Assembly (NCBI GenBank): GCA_905479515.1
Contig: CAJQMX010000014.1
Location: 1-17,407, forward strand
Length of the DNA stretch: 17,407 nucleotides
Source of the DNA: an uncultured Parasphingopyxis sp.
GTDB taxonomy: Bacteria > Pseudomonadota > Alphaproteobacteria > Sphingomonadales > Sphingomonadaceae
Reading direction: 5' to 3'
The stretch's first letter is position 1, and each line of letters starts with the position of its first letter. Of this stretch, positions 7,780-16,476 are shown one piece after another. A model generated the notes under the pieces. It was not told where the DNA came from, did no database searches, and saw nothing but the letters and a program-made list of their open reading frames with translations. The position numbers and the translations under genes are program-made.

Positions 7780-9513
7780 CTAGCCAGCGCGGCGGAAGAG
7801 CCAACCGATCGTTGTGCCGCCGGGGGATGCTTCGCCGGCAAGCACAAGCTGTTTTGTTTTGCAGAGGCGCGATTTTTCATCGATCCAGACACTGTCATCG
7901 ATCATGAGGCCCGTGCCGCGGCACCGGAAATGCCATGCTGATCCGCCTTCAACGCGCAGCAATGCGCCCATATTGTCCGCCGTGGGCGAAACCTCGACAC
8001 CGGCGCCGAGATGAAAGCGAATGGCAAAAGCCGCGCCGTCTGATTTGTGGCGGCCGCCGGGAAGCAGCACATCTTCACCCTGCAGTTCATCGCCATCTTC
8101 GGACAGGCCCAGCTGGCGGCGATGGACAAAGCCAAAGCGTTGCACATAGCCATCATGGCTCGCTTCCAGCCGTGAGATCCCGTTGCGCTCACGGCGGTTA
8201 AGCTCAACTTCGACAACCCCACGCCCCAGCGAGCCATCAGCGTTGAGCGCCGTCGAATTGCTGTCGCTGAGCGTAAGCGTTGAATGGGCGGCGGTCGTGC
8301 GCAGCCCTTCCGCAAAATTCTTTGGCAGCGCCGTGCCGCCAGCCCCGCCACAATTGACGACGATGCGATGCGGGCCGTGCGATAGTTCAAAGGCCAATGT
8401 CGACGCGCAGCCACCGGTCTCCAGCCGCATTGAGGGCGGCGGCGCGGCGTCTACGATCAATACGGTGTCTCCGGCGGCCATCCGGTGATAGCCCCAGTCG
8501 CGTGCTTTGCGCAGCGGCAATCCGCGCTGGCCGCTGGCCTCGATCGCAGCCGCTATCCGGCGTCCGGGGATCGGCGGACCGCCCTGCCAGCTGGAAAGAC
8601 CGCCATCGCCAAGCGTGACCCCCAGCAATGCGGGAACGGCAAAGGACAATGCCGAAGAGAAAGCTGCGGGGAAGGCGATATCCCGCGAATCATAAGCCGA
8701 GCGGAGCATCGCCAGCGTTTCGACAAGCGTAAGCTGTGCCACGGGAGCTCTGCAGATTATGCCCCCATCGGCGGTCATTGTTTGGGAAAGCGCCCGTTCG
8801 AGCCCCGCTTCACCGCGCACCACGCGAGGTTCGCCGCCCTGCACCAGCAAGCCCGCTCCGACCACCCCCGCCCAGGCGCGCACCTGCGTCAAACCGGGAG
8901 GTTCCTTCGGCGCCGCCCGCTCAAGATGACGCGCACCCCGCGCTAGGGTGTTGAGAACCGTGGACCGGTAAACCAGATCGTTGGACGACAGGATCAGCGG
9001 CGCATAGCTCGTCCAGAGGAAGATGCGGTGGCCCCACATTTCTGTGCGCCACCCCGCTTCTGCGACCTTGCCGCCATGCGTTTCCAGCCAGCTGCGCATA
9101 AGCCGTTCGGCAATAGGCGCGGTTTCCTCGCGCGGCCCCGCAGAGGCCAGATCGCGCAACCATTCGAAACTTTGCAGATAATCGGCAAGGCCGGGCGATA
9201 CATTGAGCGTCGCAAAATCGAGATCGGCGAGCGACATTTCCTGGCCATGATAGAGCGCACGGTTTTCAAGCAGCGCAGCGCCGCGGGTCCGGTCACCGGG
9301 AATTGGATCACCGGGTACAGCGAGAAGTTTCAACGGATATTTGCCGCGCAGATGGAGGCGGTGCAACGGCGTTCGCCAGATCATATGCCGGAACCGTGTC
9401 GCCAGCCTTTCGGACAGGGACAGGCCGCCATCGTCGAGCCTGATCAGCCGCCGCCCCTTGTCTATTCCGTCCCGGGGTTCGTCGGGCATATTAATGCGCC
9501 CGGCGATTGTCAT
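7780..9513 (-). CDS. Heparinase II/III family protein
   Basis: With the start at the ATG in an ATGA overlap with the rpe stop, the protein has 577 residues; an in-frame extension to 9549 would lie wholly inside rpe and is unlikely. The N-terminal half, about 80-330, is helical and looks like the toroid of heparinase II/III-like proteins. From about 345 a beta-rich domain resembles Pfam heparinase II/III C-terminal, with [12 protein letters not shown] at 380-390, [13 protein letters not shown] (H410) and a late [10 protein letters not shown] segment. Known members are polysaccharide lyases acting on uronic-acid polymers, but the substrate of this branch is unknown. I see no signal peptide or N-terminal membrane helix: the first 60 residues are rich in Arg and Asp. 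In DGGIICRAP (249-257) an Ile stands where I recall His in related proteins. The family call is sound; the activity is uncertain. Confidence 0.85.
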   Translation of the reverse strand: MTIAGRINMPDEPRDGIDKGRRLIRLDDGGLSLSERLATRFRHMIWRTPLHRLHLRGKYPLKLLAVPGDPIPGDRTRGAALLENRALYHGQEMSLADLDFATLNVSPGLADYLQSFEWLRDLASAGPREETAPIAERLMRSWLETHGGKVAEAGWRTEMWGHRIFLWTSYAPLILSSNDLVYRSTVLNTLARGARHLERAAPKEPPGLTQVRAWAGVVGAGLLVQGGEPRVVRGEAGLERALSQTMTADGGIICRAPVAQLTLVETLAMLRSAYDSRDIAFPAAFSSALSFAVPALLGVTLGDGGLSSWQGGPPIPGRRIAAAIEASGQRGLPLRKARDWGYHRMAAGDTVLIVDAAPPPSMRLETGGCASTLAFELSHGPHRIVVNCGGAGGTALPKNFAEGLRTTAAHSTLTLSDSNSTALNADGSLGRGVVEVELNRRERNGISRLEASHDGYVQRFGFVHRRQLGLSEDGDELQGEDVLLPGGRHKSDGAAFAIRFHLGAGVEVSPTADNMGALLRVEGGSAWHFRCRGTGLMIDDSVWIDEKSRLCKTKQLVLAGEASPGGTTIGWLFRRAG

Positions 9514-10172
9514 TCGCCCCTCAGGGCGCGGATATTGGCAGCATAGCAATCTGGCCCACCGCGAAATGTTGCCGTTCCGGCCACCAGAGCATCCGCACCT
9601 GCCGCGATGGCCCGGGGGGCGGTTGTGGCATCAACGCCGCCATCAACCTCAAGGTCGATCGGCTTGCCCAGCGCATCAATCCGCGCCCGGATGGCTTCGA
9701 TCTTGCGCAACTGGCTGTCGATAAAGCTCTGGCCGCCAAAGCCTGGGTTGACGCTCATCACGAGGACAAGGTCGATATCTTCAAGGAGATAATCGAGCAC
9801 GTCGACAGGCGTGGCAGGGTTAAGCGAGATGCCCGCCCGCTTGCCCAGCGATTTGATGTGCTGGATCGTGCGATGCACATGCGCACCGGCTTCAGGGTGC
9901 ACCGTGATCGTGTCGGCGCCCGCTGCGGCGAAGTCATCAAGGAACAAATCGACCGGCGAGATCATCAGATGGACATCGAAATGCTTGTCTGTATGCGGCC
10001 TGAGCGCCTTTACGACACCGGGGCCGATGGTGAGGTTGGGCACGAAATGCCCATCCATCACATCAATATGGATCCAGTCCGCACCGGCTGTGTCAATCGC
10101 ACGAACCTCTTCACCCAGCTTTGCGAAGTCTGCGGAGAGGATCGAGGGCGCTATACGTACGGAGCTGGCCAT
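9510..10172 (-). CDS. rpe: Ribulose-phosphate 3-epimerase
   Basis: The 220-residue TIM-barrel enzyme interconverts ribulose 5-phosphate and xylulose 5-phosphate in the pentose phosphate pathway. The metal and catalytic residues are in place: SADF with D15, [16 protein letters not shown] with H35 and D37, VHLM with H68, [10 protein letters not shown] at 139-148, and VDGGV with D177. GTATF near 200 belongs to the phosphate-binding end of the barrel. Length is as usual. The ATG at 10172 lacks a clear Shine-Dalgarno. A 100-nt gap separates it from rsmB, the longest within this cluster. The stop TGA overlaps the heparinase-like ATG. Confidence 0.97.
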   Translation of the reverse strand: MASSVRIAPSILSADFAKLGEEVRAIDTAGADWIHIDVMDGHFVPNLTIGPGVVKALRPHTDKHFDVHLMISPVDLFLDDFAAAGADTITVHPEAGAHVHRTIQHIKSLGKRAGISLNPATPVDVLDYLLEDIDLVLVMSVNPGFGGQSFIDSQLRKIEAIRARIDALGKPIDLEVDGGVDATTAPRAIAAGADALVAGTATFRGGPDCYAANIRALRGE

Positions 10173-10272
10173 AATTGGGCAGGCTTAGGAGAGGCCCGCA
10201 AATCCGGCAAGCATGTGCAGCCGTCAGCACGGACTATTTGGGGATAAGATGCACAGTTTGTGGGATTAAAGC

Positions 10273-11565
10273 CTAGCTGTGCCGAAAACGGACAATGAAA
10301 AAGCCGTCTGCACCACCCGGATCGGCAATCTGACCCGGCAAAATGCGCAGCCAGCCTTCCGGGGACGGGGCCAGGCCAGCCGGCAGCATCGCCGCGTCAA
10401 CAGGTTCAATCGTGAACGCCGGATGGTTCGCGAGAAAATCGGTCGCCACGGCCTCGCCCTCTTCAGGCTCCAGAGAACACACGGCATAGACAAGCGTGCC
10501 GCCTGGCTTGATCCAGCGTGACGCGCGATCGAGCATCGTCTTTTGCGTTTCGGCGCTTTCGGCAATGAGCCTGGGGCTTGCCCGGTAAAGGACATCGGGA
10601 TGACGGCGGAAAATGCCAGTTGCCGAGCAAGGCGCGTCGACAAGAATGGCGTCATACTGATCAGCAGTCGCCCAATTGAGGGCATCAGCACAGATCAGCG
10701 TGGCCGAAAGCTTGGTCCGTTCAAGATTCTCCGAAAGTCGCGTCAGACGACTATCCGCCCGGTCAAGCGCGGTCACCTGCCAACCCTGGGACACGAGTTG
10801 CATCGTTTTGCCGCCCGGCGCAGCACATAGATCAAGGACAGTGCGGCCCTCACCGGCGCCAAACAGTTTTGCAGGCAGCGATGCAGAAATATCCTGCACC
10901 CACCATTGCCCTTCGGTATAGCCGGGCAGGTCGGTCACGGAGGCCCGCTCCCGGCGCACATGGCCGGGGATAAGGCTATGGCCGCCAAGTTTGGCCGCCC
11001 ATTCGTCCGTTTTGGCCGGATCAGCAAAAATAAGATCCAGCGGCGGCGGCGCGGCAATCGCCTTTGCCGCGGCCTCCACCATGGCGTCACCCCAATGGCG
11101 CTGCCAGCGCATGGAGACCGGATAGGGCAATGTCGGCACATTGGGCAGCGTGACTTCCTGCCGGGACAATGTGCCGAACACGCCGTGTGCCAGCCGTTTC
11201 GGGCCGCCGGCGAGCAAAGGCAGCGCAGTCGCAATCGCGGCATGGTGCGGCGTGCCAAGCGCCAGTGCCTGGGCAAGCGCCATCCGCAGCACCATGCGCG
11301 CCTTGGCGTCATCGGGCAGCGGGTTCTTGGTCGCGCTGTCGATCAGCGCATCATAATCGGGCATGCGGCGCAGCACTTCGCCGGTGATTGCTGCAGCCAA
11401 TCCGCGATCATCGGCGCGCTTCAGGCGCCGGAAAGAGCGACCCATTTCCGCATCGACGGATTTGCCTTGTCGTAGGACGGCATCGAGCAACTGCAACGCA
11501 GCCCGACGGCTTTCAACGCCCTGCACCTCACGCGTGCCTTCACGCGGTTCGCTGGAGGAACTCAA
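10273..11565 (-). CDS. rsmB: RsmB/NOP-family rRNA (cytosine-5) methyltransferase
   Basis: The 430-residue protein has an N-terminal NusB-like helical RNA-binding domain (about 17-140) and a SAM-dependent methyltransferase domain (about 220-430). Motif I is [12 protein letters not shown] (243-254). Motif IV is [15 protein letters not shown] with C313, and motif VI is [11 protein letters not shown] with C363. The two cysteines are the release and catalytic cysteines of m5C RNA methyltransferases, so it should be active. The NusB-like domain points to the RsmB type (E. coli m5C967 of 16S rRNA), though the exact target is not proven. The start is a TTG in a TTGA overlap with the htpX stop, implying translational coupling. 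In-frame GTG codons slightly downstream are possible alternatives. Confidence 0.92.
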   Translation of the reverse strand: MSSSSEPREGTREVQGVESRRAALQLLDAVLRQGKSVDAEMGRSFRRLKRADDRGLAAAITGEVLRRMPDYDALIDSATKNPLPDDAKARMVLRMALAQALALGTPHHAAIATALPLLAGGPKRLAHGVFGTLSRQEVTLPNVPTLPYPVSMRWQRHWGDAMVEAAAKAIAAPPPLDLIFADPAKTDEWAAKLGGHSLIPGHVRRERASVTDLPGYTEGQWWVQDISASLPAKLFGAGEGRTVLDLCAAPGGKTMQLVSQGWQVTALDRADSRLTRLSENLERTKLSATLICADALNWATADQYDAILVDAPCSATGIFRRHPDVLYRASPRLIAESAETQKTMLDRASRWIKPGGTLVYAVCSLEPEEGEAVATDFLANHPAFTIEPVDAAMLPAGLAPSPEGWLRILPGQIADPGGADGFFIVRFRHS

Positions 11566-12500
11566 GAACCGCGCCCATACGGATCGAGCGCGCTGCCGCG
11601 CCGGGCAGGTTTCTGGCCGAGCATGCCGCCCGGCTTCTGGCTGCCACCAAATGATGGTTGTGGGCCATGGTTCATTACGGATTCCATTTTTTGAAGTTCT
11701 GCGATCCGGCTGTTCGTGTCCGGATGCGTCGAAAACAGGCTTCGCGCCCCGCCAAAGAGAGCCGGAACAATATAGAGCTGCGCGGCAGCGGGGTTTCGGT
11801 CCACCACAGGATTGTGAATTTTCGACGCCCCATTGGCAAGCTTTGCCAAAGCGGAGGCCAGGGCGCCGGGCTTGCCGGAAATCTCTGCCCCGCCGCGATC
11901 GGCGCCATATTCACGGGTGCGGCTGATCGCCATCTGGACGATCATCGCCGCAAAAGGCGCAAGGAACACGGCAACAAGCGCAGCGATACCTGATCGTCCA
12001 TTGCCGCCCCGGAAAAAATAGCCATAGCTCGCCAGCATAGAGATCGCACCGGCGATTGTCGCGGTCATTGTCATGATGAGCGTGTCGCGGTTGCGCACAT
12101 GGGTCAGTTCATGCGCCATCACGCCTTCAATCTCGTCACGGGTGAGAATATCGAGCAGGCCCGATGTCGCCGCGACCGCCGCATTTTCAGGGTTGCGGCC
12201 CGTGGCAAACGCATTGGGGTGCGGGGAATCGACAATATAGACCTTCGGCATCGGCAGGCCCGCGCGCTGGGCAAGCTGCTGCACAAGCCCGTAAAATTCA
12301 GGGGCCGTGCGGGCATCAACCTGCCGCGCGCCATGCATTCTGAGGACGATCTTGTCCGCATTCCAATAGGTGAACAGGTTCATGCCCGCCGCCACGACAA
12401 GGGCGAGGATCATCCCGACCCGGCCACCAAGCATCAGGCCGACACCCATGAAAAGTGCGGTCATCACTGCCAGCATGATAAGCGTTTTAACCTGATTCAC
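11562..12500 (-). CDS. htpX: Zinc metalloprotease HtpX
   Basis: This 312-residue M48-family inner-membrane protease degrades misfolded membrane proteins. Two membrane segments open the protein (about 7-24 and 27-46). The zinc site is HELTH at 130-134 with the third ligand E197 in SRTREYGAD, and a second hydrophobic pair lies at about 142-162 and 171-192. The last 35 or so residues are Gly/Pro-rich (for example [13 protein letters not shown]) and extend it slightly beyond the E. coli length of 293. The start is a GTG with GGAG 7 nt upstream. It is probably the first gene of the minus-strand cluster, divergent from the DUF1674 gene over 65 nt. Confidence 0.96.
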   Translation of the reverse strand: MNQVKTLIMLAVMTALFMGVGLMLGGRVGMILALVVAAGMNLFTYWNADKIVLRMHGARQVDARTAPEFYGLVQQLAQRAGLPMPKVYIVDSPHPNAFATGRNPENAAVAATSGLLDILTRDEIEGVMAHELTHVRNRDTLIMTMTATIAGAISMLASYGYFFRGGNGRSGIAALVAVFLAPFAAMIVQMAISRTREYGADRGGAEISGKPGALASALAKLANGASKIHNPVVDRNPAAAQLYIVPALFGGARSLFSTHPDTNSRIAELQKMESVMNHGPQPSFGGSQKPGGMLGQKPARRGSALDPYGRGS

Positions 12501-12507
12501 CTTGCGT

Positions 12508-12511
12508 CTCC
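12508..12511 (-). promoter_or_regulatory. Shine-Dalgarno GGAG for htpX
   Basis: On the minus strand GGAG lies 7 nt before the GTG at 12500. It supports GTG, rather than the ATG eight codons inside, as the htpX start. Confidence 0.6.
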
Positions 12512-12524
12512 GTGTTCAAGCCCC

Positions 12525-12553
12525 GAAATGGGGACTGACAGGTGATTTGGCAA
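12525..12553 (-). promoter_or_regulatory. Possible htpX promoter in the divergent spacer
   Basis: On the minus strand TTGCCA (12553-12548) is followed after 17 nt by CATTTC (12530-12525). The -35 is good and the -10 weak. The placement would start the transcript near 12518, just ahead of the htpX ribosome site. It overlaps the leader of the DUF1674 gene. It is based on pattern only. Confidence 0.22.
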
Positions 12554-12555
12554 TT

Positions 12556-12560
12556 GGAGG
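12556..12560 (+). promoter_or_regulatory. Shine-Dalgarno GGAGG deciding the DUF1674 start
   Basis: GGAGG is placed 5 nt before the ATG at 12566. It excludes the in-frame GTG at 12542, which would place this strong site inside the coding region. Confidence 0.75.
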
Positions 12561-12565
12561 ACGAT

Positions 12566-12736
12566 ATGGCTGGCAAGCGCCCCGAATGGCTCAAGGCTCC
12601 CGCGCATCTATCTGAAAGCCCCCCGGTGCCGACACCGGAACCTGTCGAAGCCCAGCCCGAACATGGCGGCAAGGAGATGCTCGAGCCCACTCGCTATGGC
12701 GATTGGGAGCATAAAGGCATTTGCTGGGATTTTTAG
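12566..12736 (+). CDS. DUF1674 protein, succinate dehydrogenase assembly factor 4-like
   Basis: This 56-residue protein ends in EPTRYGDWEHKGICWDF, the C-terminal signature of DUF1674 (Pfam family of eukaryotic Sdhaf4/Sdh8). The eukaryotic homologues bind the flavinylated SdhA subunit and promote its assembly into succinate dehydrogenase; the same job in this bacterium is inference. The N-terminal half is Pro/Glu-rich and probably disordered. The ATG at 12566 is chosen over the upstream GTG because of the GGAGG site 5 nt ahead. The gene is monocistronic here: divergent from htpX and convergent with gpsA, whose stop is only 19 nt away. Confidence 0.9.
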   Translation: MAGKRPEWLKAPAHLSESPPVPTPEPVEAQPEHGGKEMLEPTRYGDWEHKGICWDF

Positions 12737-12755
12737 GGCGCGGTGATTCGGCCCG

Positions 12756-13742
12756 TTAGCGCTCACTCTTGATCGGCCGGGCCATCAGCGCCTCAACCGC
12801 AGCCTCGACTGATATTTTCCCCTCAAGCAGGGCGCAAACCGCTTCGGTAATCGGCATTTCAACACCGGCATCATGGGCCGCCTCCCTGAGCACCGGCGCG
12901 GTGTGCGCGCCCTCGGCAACCGTATTGCGGTCGGCAAGCAGCTCAGCGCCTGTTCTGCCCTCCCCCAGCCCCTTGCCGAGCGAAAAATTGCGCGAACTGG
13001 TCGACGAGCAAGTGAGGACGAGATCGCCCAATCCGGAGAGCCCGGCCAATGTTTCAGCCTCCGCGCCCCGCGCCAGACCAAAGCGTGTCATTTCCGCAAA
13101 ACCGCGCGAAATCAGCGCCGCACGGGCATTCTGGCCAAGCCGCTTCCCCTCCACGACACCGCAGGCGATGGCGAGTACATTCTTTACCGCGCCGCCAATC
13201 TCCGCACCGACCACATCCTCTGACAGATAGGGTCGGAAAGCCGGGCTTGCGAGGCGGGTTGCAATCGACTCGCCAAGCGCCTGATCCTCACAGGCCAGGG
13301 TCACGGCGGCGGGCAATCCTGCGGCCACCTCATGCGCGAAAGTGGGGCCGGAAAGAACCGCAATGGGCGATCCCGGATACACTTCGGCTGCAACTTCGCT
13401 CATCAGCTTTTTCGACCCCGCCTCAATCCCCTTGGCGCAGAGAACAAGCGGCGCAAATCCAATTGATGCCGAGCCGAGTATCGCCCGCACATGCTGGGCC
13501 GGCGCAACAACAAGAATCGCATCGCAATCGGCCAGATCATCAAGCTGGCTGGTCGCGCGGATCTTGCGGGACAGGGGGATATTGGGGAGGAATACCGGAT
13601 TGGTGTTCTGATCATTGATCGCCCGGACGACCTCGCCCTCGCGTGCCCAGAGGATCACCGGATCGCCGCCGGTTGCCGCGCTTTGCGCGAGCGCTGTGCC
13701 CCAGGCACCGCCGCCAATAACGCCGATTGTCTTTATCGTCAT
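12756..13742 (-). CDS. gpsA: Glycerol-3-phosphate dehydrogenase [NAD(P)+]
   Basis: The 328-residue cytoplasmic enzyme reduces dihydroxyacetone phosphate to sn-glycerol 3-phosphate for phospholipid synthesis. The N-terminal Rossmann domain opens with [14 protein letters not shown] (7-20). Catalytic lysines are K104 in CAKGIE and K187 in [22 protein letters not shown] (131-142) and the C-terminal [15 protein letters not shown] are family signatures. Length is normal. The ATG lies in an ATGA overlap with the tsaD stop, so the two are co-translated. The end faces the DUF1674 gene. Confidence 0.97.
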   Translation of the reverse strand: MTIKTIGVIGGGAWGTALAQSAATGGDPVILWAREGEVVRAINDQNTNPVFLPNIPLSRKIRATSQLDDLADCDAILVVAPAQHVRAILGSASIGFAPLVLCAKGIEAGSKKLMSEVAAEVYPGSPIAVLSGPTFAHEVAAGLPAAVTLACEDQALGESIATRLASPAFRPYLSEDVVGAEIGGAVKNVLAIACGVVEGKRLGQNARAALISRGFAEMTRFGLARGAEAETLAGLSGLGDLVLTCSSTSSRNFSLGKGLGEGRTGAELLADRNTVAEGAHTAPVLREAAHDAGVEMPITEAVCALLEGKISVEAAVEALMARPIKSER

Positions 13743-14773
13743 GCCTTCACTCCTGCGCCTCTGGCTTTAGCGGCATCGGCATCCAGCGGCCAGCGCGCGC
13801 GTGCCGGAATATCGAGCGAATCAGTCAGCCCAGCCGCAAAACGCTCTGCCCCAGCCCAGGCAATCATCGCGGCGTTATCCGTGCACAACCAGGGCGGCGG
13901 GGCGATAAAGGCGAGGCCGTGCCGCTCGGCCAAAGCCCGCAAAGCTTCGCGGATCGCGCTGTTGGAGGCGACGCCGCCTGCAACCACCAAGGCATTGACG
14001 GTATCAATCGATCCCAGCGCTTTGGCTGTCCGGTCCACAAGGCAATCAATTGTCGCGGCCTGAAAGCTGGCGGCTATATCCTCGGGCGCATATTTTCCGC
14101 TGTCGCGCGCCCGCAAAACCGCCGATTTCAGCCCCGCAAAGGAGAAGTGCGGCTCGGCCCTGCCGACCAGCGGGCGGGGCAAAGGCACGGCCGTTGGGCC
14201 ACCCCTGAGCGCCGCCTTTTCCACCGCAGGACCGCCCGGGAAACCCAATTCGAGCAGTTTTGCCGTTTTATCGAACGCTTCGCCGGCCGCATCGTCAATC
14301 GTCGTGGCCAGTCTTTTATACGATCCGACGCCCTCGACCAGCAGCAGCTGGCAATGACCACCAGACACAAGGAGGAGAAGGTAGGGAAATTCGAGCGAAG
14401 GATCCGCGAGCCGGGGGGAAAGCGCATGGCCCTCAAGATGATTGACCGCGATCAGCGGTTTGCCGCCTGCCAGTGCGAGCGCCTTGCCCGTCATCAGGCC
14501 AACCATCACCCCGCCGATCAATCCCGGGCCAGCTGTAGCCGCCACTGCATCGATATCGGCCAAAGAAAGGCCTGACTCTTCAAAGACTTGTGAAACCAAT
14601 GGCGTCATGACTTCAACATGGGCGCGCGCCGCAATCTCCGGCACCACACCGCCAAAGGGCCGATGCGCTTCCTCCTGCCCGGCCAGCGCATGGGCAAGAA
14701 TTTCCCGCTCGCTCGTCACCAGCGCGGCTGCAGTTTCGTCGCAACTTGATTCGAGACCCAGAATGATCGCCAT
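13739..14773 (-). CDS. tsaD: tRNA N6-threonylcarbamoyladenosine transferase subunit TsaD
   Basis: From the ATG at 14773 the protein has 344 residues, normal for TsaD (Kae1/YgjD family). It transfers the threonylcarbamoyl group to A37 of ANN-decoding tRNAs, together with TsaB and TsaE, which are not in this window. Signatures are GLESSCDET (6-14), the metal site H112 and H116 in NHLEGHALS with D299 in [36 protein letters not shown] and VVAGGVASN. An in-frame ATG pair eight codons upstream is less likely: the usual family N-terminus is M-x-I-L-G-L-E-S-S, and GGGAAGG stands just before the chosen ATG. It is divergent from hemC with a 41-nt gap. Confidence 0.97.
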   Translation of the reverse strand: MAIILGLESSCDETAAALVTSEREILAHALAGQEEAHRPFGGVVPEIAARAHVEVMTPLVSQVFEESGLSLADIDAVAATAGPGLIGGVMVGLMTGKALALAGGKPLIAVNHLEGHALSPRLADPSLEFPYLLLLVSGGHCQLLLVEGVGSYKRLATTIDDAAGEAFDKTAKLLELGFPGGPAVEKAALRGGPTAVPLPRPLVGRAEPHFSFAGLKSAVLRARDSGKYAPEDIAASFQAATIDCLVDRTAKALGSIDTVNALVVAGGVASNSAIREALRALAERHGLAFIAPPPWLCTDNAAMIAWAGAERFAAGLTDSLDIPARARWPLDADAAKARGAGVKA

Positions 14774-14814
14774 GGCCCTTCCCTGCCACCGCATCACGGG
14801 CTAGCACAAGCCTC

Positions 14815-15735
14815 ATGACGACAGCTCTTCGGTTAGGCACGCGTGGATCGCCTCTCGCCATGGTTCAGGCACGCATGGTCAAGGCGGCCCTGATGGATGC
14901 GCATGGCATGCGCGATGCGGATATCGTGATCGTTCCTGTCAAAACGACCGGCGACAAAGTGCAGGACCGTCCGCTCGCCGAGATTGGCGGCAAGGCGCTG
15001 TGGACCAAGGAGCTGGACCGGGCACTGGGCGAAGACACAATCGATTTCGCTGTCCATTCGATGAAAGATGTCGAGACGGTCAGGCCCGCCGAGATTGTGA
15101 TCGCCGCCATCCTTCCCCGCGCCGATGTTCGCGAGCGGCTGATCGGTGCGGACAGCATCGAATCGCTGCCGCAGGGCGCGCGCATCGGCACTTCCTCACC
15201 GCGCCGCGCTGCGCAATTGCTGAGCCTGAGGCCGGATCTGAGTATCGAAACACTGCGCGGCAATGTCGCCAGACGCCTGGCCGCAGTCGAAAACGGCGAT
15301 GTTGATGCGACATTGCTCGCCGCTGCCGGGCTGGACCGGCTTGGCCATGGCGATATTGGAACCGGCATCGCTACTGACTTGATGCTGCCGGCCGCGCAGC
15401 AAGGCGCGATTGGCATCGAAGCGCTGGCCGAGAATGATACGGTTCGGAAGCTGCTCAACGCAATCAGCGATCAGCCGACTCTGCACTGCATAGAAGCCGA
15501 ACGCACCCTGCTTGATACGCTGGGGGCCGATTGCCATTCCCCCGTGGCGGCACTCGCGCAGATCACCGATGGCGTCATGATGTTCACGGCCGAATTGCTG
15601 CTGCGCGACGGGCGCGAGCGGGTCAGCCGGGCCGTTGGCGGGCCGATTGATACACGGTGGGACATGGCGGAAAATCTGGGCCGCGCGCTGCTTGATGAAG
15701 CCAGCCCCGCATTGCGCGCGCTGTTTGCCGGATGA
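14815..15735 (+). CDS. hemC: Porphobilinogen deaminase (hydroxymethylbilane synthase)
   Basis: The 306-residue cytoplasmic enzyme polymerises four porphobilinogens into hydroxymethylbilane for heme, siroheme or chlorophyll-type tetrapyrroles. It begins with LRLGTRGSPLAMVQA. HSMKD at 81-85 holds the catalytic Asp (D85), and RIGTSSPRRAAQ, ETLRGNVARRL and LPAAQQGAIG follow. C240 in GADCHSPVAA is the expected attachment site of the dipyrromethane cofactor. Length is as usual. The ATG at 14815 lacks an obvious Shine-Dalgarno. The stop overlaps hemD by 4 nt. Confidence 0.98.
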   Translation: MTTALRLGTRGSPLAMVQARMVKAALMDAHGMRDADIVIVPVKTTGDKVQDRPLAEIGGKALWTKELDRALGEDTIDFAVHSMKDVETVRPAEIVIAAILPRADVRERLIGADSIESLPQGARIGTSSPRRAAQLLSLRPDLSIETLRGNVARRLAAVENGDVDATLLAAAGLDRLGHGDIGTGIATDLMLPAAQQGAIGIEALAENDTVRKLLNAISDQPTLHCIEAERTLLDTLGADCHSPVAALAQITDGVMMFTAELLLRDGRERVSRAVGGPIDTRWDMAENLGRALLDEASPALRALFAG

Positions 15736-16424
15736 CGTCACGGGTCATCGTGCTGAGACCTGAACCGGGCGCCAGCGCGACCGCGAAGCGCGCCGAACAA
15801 GCGGGCTGGAGCGTCACCAAAGTGCCGCTGTTCGAAATCACACCGATTACCTGGACGCCGCCCGATCCCGGTGATTGCGATGCCGTGCTGATGACCAGCG
15901 CCAATGCGGCGCGCTTGGGCGGTGCCGGTCTTGCCGCCTATCACAACCTGCCGCTCTATGCGGTGGGCGCAAAAACGGCTGATGCCGCGCGCGAAAACGG
16001 GTTTGAGACCGTCATCAGCGGCGATGCGGGGGTTGCCGAAGTGGCGGACCGGCTGCGGGCTGATGGCGTTGTCCGCATATTCCATCCGTCGGGCGAAGCG
16101 GTGCGGGGGTTTGACGAACGCGCGCTCACTGTCGCCCATGTGCCGGTTTATGCGGCCCGGCGTTCAGCGGCACCTGACCTGCGCGCCGCGATCGGCGATG
16201 ACGCCATTCTTCTCGTTCACTCGCCGCGGGCTGCACAATATCTGGACGCGCTTTGCAGTGCGCAAGGTATCGCGCGCGCTACGCTCTCGCTCGTCGCGAT
16301 CAGCAGCGCAGCGCTTGCCGACGCCGGAACAGGCTGGCGCACAGCGATTGCGGCAGACCATCCGACCAATGACGCCATGCTGGCCGCCGCATCTTCACTA
16401 GGCGGAGCCGCCGCTATCGGGTAA
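15732..16424 (+). CDS. hemD: Uroporphyrinogen-III synthase
   Basis: This 230-residue protein sits directly after hemC with an ATGA overlap and acts on the HemC product, closing hydroxymethylbilane with inversion of ring D. The sequence shows the weakly conserved HemD pattern: LRPEPGASATAKRAEQAGW at the start, a PLFEI.PITW segment, LMTSANAARLGG near 56, a YAVGAKTADAARENGF segment, and a C-terminal half with LLVHSPRAAQYL and TLSLVAISSAALAD. HemD proteins are poorly conserved, so context carries part of the call. Length is normal for the family. Confidence 0.93.
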   Translation: MTSRVIVLRPEPGASATAKRAEQAGWSVTKVPLFEITPITWTPPDPGDCDAVLMTSANAARLGGAGLAAYHNLPLYAVGAKTADAARENGFETVISGDAGVAEVADRLRADGVVRIFHPSGEAVRGFDERALTVAHVPVYAARRSAAPDLRAAIGDDAILLVHSPRAAQYLDALCSAQGIARATLSLVAISSAALADAGTGWRTAIAADHPTNDAMLAAASSLGGAAAIG

Positions 16425-16476
16425 AGCTGCGGCTCGGCGTGCCGATTGCGCGCCAATACGGAGTTTGAACCCGCCT

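Noticed and set aside
9514..9549. N-terminal extension of the heparinase-like protein to 9549
   Set aside because: The added 12 codons lie inside rpe in another frame, while the ATG at 9513 forms a typical ATGA junction with the rpe stop.
9507..10247. Open frame on the plus strand (about 246 codons)
   Set aside because: Antisense to rpe, which is complete with its catalytic residues; no coding signal beyond length.
12734..12758. Possible terminator between the DUF1674 gene and gpsA
   Set aside because: The GGGC...GCCC pairing is only 4 bp with a long loop and no following T-run.
13727..14575. Open frame on the plus strand (about 282 codons)
   Set aside because: Antisense to tsaD, which has every family motif. 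The frame is Arg/Gln-rich and has no recognised domain.
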